This document shows positions 56,705 to 64,000 of a stretch of DNA of 64,000 nucleotides, piece after piece. Positions within the stretch are counted from its first letter, which is position 1. Every line of letters begins with the position of its first letter. A program made the position numbers and the translations under genes. A model generated the notes under the pieces. It did no database searches. It saw nothing but the letters and a program-made list of their open reading frames with translations, and was not told the DNA's origin. The stretch is from Macropodus opercularis (Eukaryota > Chordata > Actinopteri > Anabantiformes > Osphronemidae), in assembly GCA_030770545.1 (NCBI GenBank), contig JAUCMP010000026.1:7420501-7484500 (forward strand), read 5' to 3'.

Positions 56705-59700
56705 TCTGTCTGAATACTTTGTCCTGACTTTGAGGTGGACGGTGCAAATATCAGTAGTGAAAGTTGCCTTTGTTTTTATTTTCCACCAGTTGATGCTGAC
56801 CAGAATTTCCAGCTTCTTTACTTCCTCCAGTGATGCCCAGCAGTAAACCTTTTGCTCTACGGTTGTTTCTCCCCATTGATACTTTTGTGAGATCTTGTAC
56901 AATGAGACGAGATAAGACGTAGGAAAGATGAGACAAATCGAAAACGTACCAGAATCGACTGGAGATTACAGAGAAACACTGAGGAGTCAGAGCGATGGAC
57001 GGAGAGTGGTTTTTGGCAACGTGGAGTCAGATTCTCGCGGAGAGCAGCGTGGGTGTCTCCGGGGTGACGTGCCTATAACTGAGAAATTCAATGGACCAGT
57101 GACTTTTCAAATTGAAATGTTGCAGTGTGCATATTAATCACACCAGGATGGAGGAATATTACACCCTGAAGGTGATTCAGTTACTCGCCTGTTTCCTAGT
57201 ATCTGTTAAGCACCTCAGTGTAGAAGTGTTGATCCGGAATTGCTTTTGCTTACATATTAAGAGCGGTTGGTCAGTAGTCTAGTAAAAGACCACTCCTACT
57301 TCTTCGGAGTGGAACAGTTGAGAGACGTATTTCCTCCCCTGGGTGCATGCATCTGTAAGCTAGACCTAACCTTGTAATCGCATCTCTGCCTTTTGTTGTT
57401 AGACTTCCTTCAGGGCGATCCAGAGGTCAGTGTTCGTCAGGTGGTTTGGAGACTTAATTGATTTTGAACTAATATTGTTGCAGGTCTGCTGTGGAAAGCT
57501 GGGTCGTTGTGGTATTACAAAACAGAACAGCTTCGGCTTCGGCTTCTGCGAGCAAACTTAAAAATGATCACAGCTGCTGCCAGGCTGCACACGTCAAGCA
57601 CAAACTTAATTTCTACAGCAGAACAGAGCTACGTTTCTTGCTGAACAGCAAAACCAAGAACGTAGTAATTACAGTACAAATACCTCTGAGACACTAGAAT
57701 TAGGAGACAGCCTCCTACAGTCAGTCTCTTAATATTTCACTTCTGCCTATGGAATAGAATAAGCTGAAGGATGCAAACAAATACATAAGATTTCTGTCTT
57801 CAGGCAAGATCTACAGTACACTATTTAAATTAGCTCCTCCACAGATCTCCTGAATACATTTTTGAATATATATATATATATCGAAAACAGTAGCAAGTCA
57901 TTAAAATGAAAGATCATTATAGTTTATTCTTCATCGCTGTGTTTTGAGAGTGAACACCTTGGGGTGGCTGCTGTGTGTGTGTGTGTACATAGCTATCTGT
58001 TCCTCAGGCACCGGGCACAGCTCACACAATCTAACAGCATAGTGGGGTTCGTTGCATGCCGCCTAGTCTTTGTCTGGGATGGATCTCAGCGACAGTAGTT
58101 ATGTTCCAGTCTCTCTAATGACGTCACTTCTTGCACGTGACCTCTCTCAGTCGGAGGAAGCCCCTCTTCTCTCACGCATCGCGATGCTGCATGCAGTGGG
58201 CAGGATTAATCATCTCCCTGTTATGGAGCTCTAGTGGGCTGCTCCATCTTGGCCTGGAAGAGACATCAAACGCGCTCTCCCTGCCCACCTGCCTACTGTT
58301 TCCCCTGGGGAGACAGAGATGGGTTAGAAAGAGGAGACTGGCCTCTGGTAGTGCAGCTCTCTGTGGAGTCCATATTGATTACACCTACTACCCACGGCTA
58401 GGTGTAGCTGTGTAGTCTGACAGCTGGCAGCGAAGGACGAGATGGATAACTGCTCCAGCCGGGCTCTCGCCAGCTACATCATTACTTGGCTTTGGCAGAG
58501 GGTGTTTGGAAGGCAAAGACGTTTTGTCTTTTGTTTGTTTGTTTTTTAGGCGTGTAGTTCCTCCCAGTGTTCGTGTTTTGAGAAAGTGAGGTTTAATAGT
58601 TTTTCTGCTATGGTCCTCTACATCATCTCAAGTCTCAAGAAACTCCATTTTATCATGTATGTTGATTGTTCAAAAGGCTGCAAATGTAGATACACAAAAC
58701 ACTGAACAGTGGCAGGATCCGGCGGTAGCCTGTTTACACCTGGCTCATCCTTCATATCGTCTTCTGCACAAGCTTGACCACAGGCATGAGTATTAAGCGT
58801 TTCTTATCACCGATGGACAGCACTAGGGCTGCGACTTGTAAAAACATTTTTACTCATGTTTCAGCCCCCGAGAACTGCTCACGAAAGTGTGTTTAGAAGG
58901 CAGGAGGAGTGACTTGTGGGAAGAGTTGTGGAAGTAAATCTAGTGTGAATCCCTCTCCCCCTGTTAGTCCACAGTCCCTCCTTCAGGCTGCTGGCCATAT
59001 AGTGTTGATTATGAAGATGAGTGGCCGTAAACTCAATCTTTTCCAAGGTGCAGTGAGAAGACTGTAAAGTAGGCAAATGCCTCTGTTCACACAGGAGAGC
59101 CATAGAGTGAGCAAGCTAAATGGGTGTAGAGGGATTCGGACGGCTTAGTCAGGATAAGGAACTGGGATCTAGCTGTGTTTTTTTATTTTTTTTATTCATT
59201 TGTGTCTCTCTGCCCGTTTCTCCCTTCTCAGTATCGGTTTTCACACCCCAACGGACTTATTTACAATCCTTTATTCCTCACACAGCAGTAGCAGGGTTGG
59301 CCTGATAAATCATATTCCTTAGTATTATTCCTACTGTCTTTGTCCGTGTGGGCTTATTTCCACATAGAGGAACTTTCCACCACAGGCCACGCGTCTGGTT
59401 ACGACTCTTGACACCGTTACAACAAACCAAGTTGCTCCACTTTTATTTCTGTTTAATACTGGCTCTTTAAATATCTTCCTCTCCACGTGAGAGCTCTGTC
59501 TGTTTTGACCCAGCCATTATTTGTGTGGCGGAGACCACAAAATAAAAAAAGTAAAAAAAAAAACAGATGTAAGAGTCTCATGAGAGGCTGAAGCAAGAAG
59601 TAAGACCAGCGAGGGAGAGAGAGACAGTCAGTCAGCCAGTTGCCTGTCAAGCAAGTTGCTCCTCGGCTGTATGCTAATGCCTGTAGGAGACATGCCTAAG

Positions 59701-59860
59701 CAGTAATGGAAGTGAAACAAAAATAAACCGTTTTCAAGTATAAAAAGAGATGCACGTACACAGCTGCATAGAACTTGGCAGTTGCCTTTGATTTATTCCT
59801 CAGGGGAAAGAAGGACGGTATTTGTGTTTTTGGAGGGGGAGAGGGAAAAAAACATAGCAC
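56705..59860. other. Unique non-coding DNA
   Basis: No gene is supported. Small items: about three TTCGGC-type units at 57533-57552, an (AT)8 run at 57866-57881, a short GT tract near 57973-57986, and A-rich runs at 59538-59564. A 94-codon frame at 58131-58415 has no recognisable domain. Confidence 0.45.
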
Positions 59861-59864
59861 ACAA

Positions 59865-59995
59865 GGAACGTTCCAAGTTCGCCACAGGAAATCAATTTAT
59901 TTGAGAGGGCGGCCAGGCTAAAAATAGGGAAGCCCCAAACAATAGCGATGAATTAATTGTGCAGATTTCCTGAGAAGGCTAGATGACTCCAGAGA
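59865..59995. promoter_or_regulatory. Candidate conserved non-coding element
   Basis: Contains GGAACGTTCC (a perfect palindrome), AAATCAATTTATTTG, GCTAAAAATAGGG (MEF2-like) and GATGAATTAATTGTG. Repeat-free. The MEF2- and homeodomain-like words suggest regulatory DNA; activity and conservation are unknown. Confidence 0.28.
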
Positions 59996-59999
59996 GCCA

Positions 60000-62630
60000 A
60001 AAGTTTGTTCTCCGTCTTGTTTTCTTATGCGAGCTATGGAAATATTAGTCTGGTCTAGTTGTCATGTTATTTTGTTTTTGACATATTTCTGCTTGTCTGC
60101 AGCTGTCAAAACACAACTGAATCTCAATCATTTCTTCTCCTGATATGATGAGTTACCACTTGTCAGCGCGCTGCCAGCTGCTGCATTTGACAACAATATG
60201 ATGATTTATCGCGAGTCCTCCACTGTAAATAGACAAAAACTGTTTTGTCACACTCCGCTGAATTGTAACTGGGTTTTTGGGGAGTGCTGCGAGGGTCTTA
60301 TGGGGGCTGATGTACTGTTTTTAATGAGATCTCACAGCAGTGTTTAAATATTTAACTGTTCCTGGTGAAGCCTCCTCACCAGCCGCCAGGCGAAGCTGCT
60401 GAGGTTTCATGCGATCATCACAGACGATGCAGCACCTATCCCCTGAAAACCTCAGCCTGAATATGTAATGGCATCCTGAATACACAGCCCGCTGTGCCTA
60501 ATACCTGCACCCATCGAAAGAGACGCTGCCTCTGACACCGTGACAAAGAGTGAGCATGATGATGAAAAGCTGTTGAATTATGCATCTGCTTTTTTGGATG
60601 GGATATTTCAAAACTTCTCCTTCTCTCCCCACAAGGTAAATTCCGCTCAATCTCTGTCCTGCTTTTGCTCCTCGTCACCTTCTTTTCCACAGCATTTTGA
60701 GCTCTGCCGTATGATTTTGAGAAACATTTCACCACTGATCAGTTCAGTTCCTACACCCTTCATGTTTTTTCACCTCCCACCAGCCGTCACTCACTGAGAA
60801 TGGTGGCGGGGTGTCAGCCACCCCCCTGCTGTGATCAGAGGAAAGTGCTACTGGTAGTGTGTGCATTCTGTGGAAGCGTGTGAGGGGGTGGTCACATGCT
60901 GGAAGAGGGATTACAGTGGAGATTGAAAATATTAGTAGGAAGTGTGAGTCAAATGGGGTAAGAGACGACTGCTATTGTGATCATGGCAGCAATATAATCA
61001 GATTATTTTAATCTTAGATTTAAACAGGATCTGTTTTAATCTGACTCCTCTAATCTGACGTTGCTTGGGAAATGTTACTCGTGTTGGTTTTGAGGACAGT
61101 ATTTGGGAAGTACCTGCCAGCTGGAGGAATCTTGGGGGACAGATGACGACATGTGCAGCATCTCCCTTCTCGCCCTCTTCCTACTCCAGTCATCCCCCCC
61201 CGGCTCCTCCTCCTCCTCCAGACATCCCACGCCTGCCTGTCTGCTCACCTCAAACCCAGCGTCATAACCAGGCACTTTTCAGCGACCCTGCTGATTAAAA
61301 GAGGCATTATTAGCCCCCGCTAACCTGCCCCATCACTGTTTAAAATCTTTATTTGACAGGGGATGTATAGAGACGCTGCCAAAGAAGCCATCATATGCAT
61401 GACTCCTCTTGCCATACCGCTTCATGTGGCTGCCAAGTGAGGCCCACTGGGGTCTTTGCCAGGGAACCCAGACTACTACACCCCACCCACACGCTGTACA
61501 CACACACGACAACACTTTGTGCTTCCTAGAGGCCCTCTCTCCCTCCCCCAACCTGTACCATCCCTGTACCCTGCAATTCCCCTCCCACCCCAACGCCCTC
61601 CGTCTCCATACCGCACTCATTATTAATGATCTGAGGGACAGCTTTCATTTGATCTATTACTTAGGATGGGATGGCGGCTGCTGTGCTGCTGCATCCCTGC
61701 TGGATCTTTAATTATTTCATGGAGGGCTTTCCTCCTATCTGCTGCTCCTTCTCTGTTGTGCAGATGAAATATTGAAGTTGAGGAGTGTAGTGCAAAGTGG
61801 CCCCATACAGGGTGAGGTGTGTGTGTGTGTACTGTAAGCTAACAGTGTGTCTTTGTGTATGAGCATTCATGCTCCTCCTGCAGATCTCAGAGAGAGTTTA
61901 GTTTTATCCTTAAATGTGACCCAGGCTTTTATCTTGGAACTTCACTCGTGAGGTCACAGACTTTAAGCAGGCTCCATTAGTTATTAACGTTTCCCTCAAA
62001 GCACAGTTCAGCTTTGAAACGCAGACACTCGGTGTGTGAATGTGGGCGTTGTTGTTATTGTTAAGACCTCTGTGTGTATTCTGGCTATCTGACAAAAAGC
62101 AGCAGAAAAAAAACCCTAATGTCTCAAATAGGGAAAAACACTATTAACACATGTAAAGAGAATAATTTCACTTTGTGTGTAATGTGCTATGATTACACAT
62201 CATTAATGTAATGTTACGGGCGTGTTGAGGGCCACTAATGACATGAAATCACCTCTCACTTTTTGTGGCCAAGAACAGCAAAACACAACAACATCTGACA
62301 TGGAAATATGGCCGACACACTGCTGTACATTTAGGTGTGATGTATGCCGTGATGTGTTCCTAATTGCTTTGCTCTCCTGCTTCATAAATTTCGGACCTCT
62401 CTTGAGACAGAGGCGACGGTGTTAATGGCAATCAGGCCTGCGTTCATTCATTTTGTGTCATATAGTTAATTCGCAGCATCGCCAGCTGAGGACTTATGAA
62501 AACTGTAAACTGTCCTCGGATACTTACCTCATGTGGGAATCCATACTCCATAAATATAATGACGTCTTATTTTAGCTGATGTGATTACATGCGATGGTAA
62601 AACTTGCATCCATAGCACATCTTCACTCAG
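60000..62630. other. Unique non-coding DNA
   Basis: No gene is supported. A frame at 60540-60635 ends at an ACAAG/GTAAAT junction and has protein-like composition, but I recognise no family and the frame has no acceptor I trust. C-rich low-complexity stretches lie at about 61186-61260 and 61480-61610, which explain the proline-rich frames there. A GT7 tract is at 61817-61830. Confidence 0.45.
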
Positions 62631-62639
62631 TAAAACATT

Positions 62640-62800
62640 GCATTGCTGTAATTGGTAGTAGGAGTAATCCACGCACTTATGAGGGGGAGTATTGGAATGA
62701 CATTGATATACAGCGCTCCATTAATTGCCATATGAATAGGGTCTGCAGTGGTTGGCGCGCTGCTGATGCATCGCTGTAAAAGAGATGGGTCACTCTGTCT
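62640..62800. promoter_or_regulatory. Candidate conserved non-coding element
   Basis: Includes AGGAGTAATCCACG, CTCCATTAATTGCCATATG and a GCGCGCTGCTGATGCATCGC stretch, with no repeat signature. TAATCC is a bicoid/OTX-type homeodomain word and ATTAATTG a generic homeodomain site. Inference only. Confidence 0.25.
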
Positions 62801-62804
62801 TCTC

Positions 62805-64000
62805 CAGCTCGCAGCTTTGCCAAGCTCATAATTACTAAAACCCCCAATTAATCTTACCATCATATAGGCCAAATAGACACTTCCTCCCTATATAAGTGAG
62901 TTACAGTATATGCTTTTAGTAAATACATGCTGATATTTATACAAGAAGGTGTTTGCGTGTGGACGTTCATAGGTGCACTCTCCTTTATTTATGTAAGGGA
63001 GGTTGTATTCCATATGAGCAGCGTGTACATTAACACAAACAGGTTATCAATGCGAGCAGCGTAAGTCATGTCAGGATCTGACGTCTGAACTTTAGGGGAG
63101 TGCCCTTTGGACAAGAAAGTGTTTTCATGAGCAGTTACTCGAAAACAAAAGCTCGTGTGCAGTTATCTGAACATGCTGGAACGCACACCCGCAGACACAC
63201 CAGGTAACGCATTTCCCTGGTGAGCTTATATAAGACATCACTGCTTAAGAAGAGACCACAAACATCATTTTCTTGGAATCCAAACATCTTCTGGCTGTTT
63301 AACTGCTGTTAAACCGGTTCCTGTAGTGACATTAAAGCTAAAGCTATAGCACAGGTTTTATAGATCTTATATAACTGAGCGATTGTTCTATGAATGTTCC
63401 CATCCATGTCCTCATTGTCAGTCCAAATACAAGTGATTGTTAATAAGTGCAGCTACACCCCTGTATGTCTGACAGCTGTGCTGATTTCTGAGAGGTCACA
63501 ACAGCACACGCAGCAGTTAAATGCAAACTTCCACTTGACAATTTTAACGTGTGCATGAATGTATGTGTGTCTGCATGAATATTTATTTCTGACTGTAGCA
63601 TGTGTTTCTGGCACCCAGCCATTCACCCTTTACTCACGCTGCATAAAATCTGTGCTCCACACTACAATTTCTCGTCCCATCACATCCACAACACCTTACT
63701 GACACCCAGTGGTGGTCTGAGGTTCTGCTTGGCTGCTAGCAGGGAGGGGGGAGAAATGTTTACAACTGGCATTTGGCCCTAATTAAAAGCAGCACTTGTT
63801 GAAGCACTTGGTCTGCAGAAGGACCAGCGTCCACAGTGACGCAGGCTGGACCTCTGATCCTGTGGTAAGCCTCCTCGACTCTGCAGAAACACACATGCAC
63901 AAACACTTCGGTCAACAAAATGTAAACAAACGTACATATTAACGCAGCAATTGACATCGGGCATCGTGGCTGCTCATATTTTGGTGAACAGGAGAAAAAG
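62805..64000. other. Unique non-coding DNA, nothing supported
   Basis: No gene, recognised repeat or notable structure. TATATAAG words at 62889-62896 and near 63228 lack any promoter context. Frames are 60-65 codons at most. Confidence 0.5.

Overview
This window looks like non-coding nuclear DNA from a teleost fish, probably a large intron or an intergenic gene desert. I find no intact protein-coding gene, rRNA, tRNA or CRISPR array. Open reading frames are short (longest about 150 codons), lie on both strands at random-looking positions, often cover simple repeats, and mostly match no family I can recognise. The teleost assignment rests on interspersed repeats I recognise from memory of fish genomes: two Tc1/mariner remnants, a non-LTR retroelement 3' tail with the typical 'CTGGTTAAATAAAGGTT' ending, and the 'TTGGTGACTCTAAATTGC' repeat. 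Long (GT)n microsatellites fit this too. The species and the neighbouring gene cannot be named from the sequence.

Layout. 1-9 kb: unique DNA with a decayed, frame-broken Tc1 transposase copy (about 1.16-1.79 kb), a possible tRNA-SINE scrap near 7.1 kb and a degenerate interspersed repeat at 8.4-8.7 kb. 9-30 kb: mainly unique AT-rich DNA with a G-quadruplex-prone tract at 10.1 kb, a perfect 12-bp hairpin at 10.4 kb, a full consensus CTCF-type motif at 12.4 kb, a purine tract at 26.1-26.35 kb and a homeodomain/POU-motif-dense block at 28.5-29.2 kb. 30.3-30.6 kb: two adjacent retroelement-type remnants. 37.15-37.24 kb: two abutting, near-perfect hairpins, structurally the strangest spot in the window. 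38.54-39.06 kb: a well-delimited, internally deleted Tc1-like element with TA target duplication and roughly 155-bp inverted terminal repeats. 40-49 kb: unique DNA with regulatory-looking blocks, the best being a 40-bp palindrome next to an octamer at 46.1 kb. 50.6-52.1 kb: a cluster of (GT)n tracts including a perfect (GT)59. 54-64 kb: a strong CTCF-type core, a perfect 15-bp hairpin, a CpG-dense island-like stretch at 55.0-55.24 kb and more AT-rich unique DNA.

No genes work together here. If the window has a function it is most likely regulatory: several stretches combine TAAT/ATTA homeodomain cores with ATTTGCAT octamers, as in enhancer-rich gene deserts around developmental genes. That is inference from motif content only; cross-species conservation was not available. 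I did not find a convincing new biological system. The items most worth checking are the double hairpin at 37.16-37.24 kb, the 46.13-kb palindrome, the octamer cluster at 28.6-28.8 kb and the co-oriented CTCF-type motifs.
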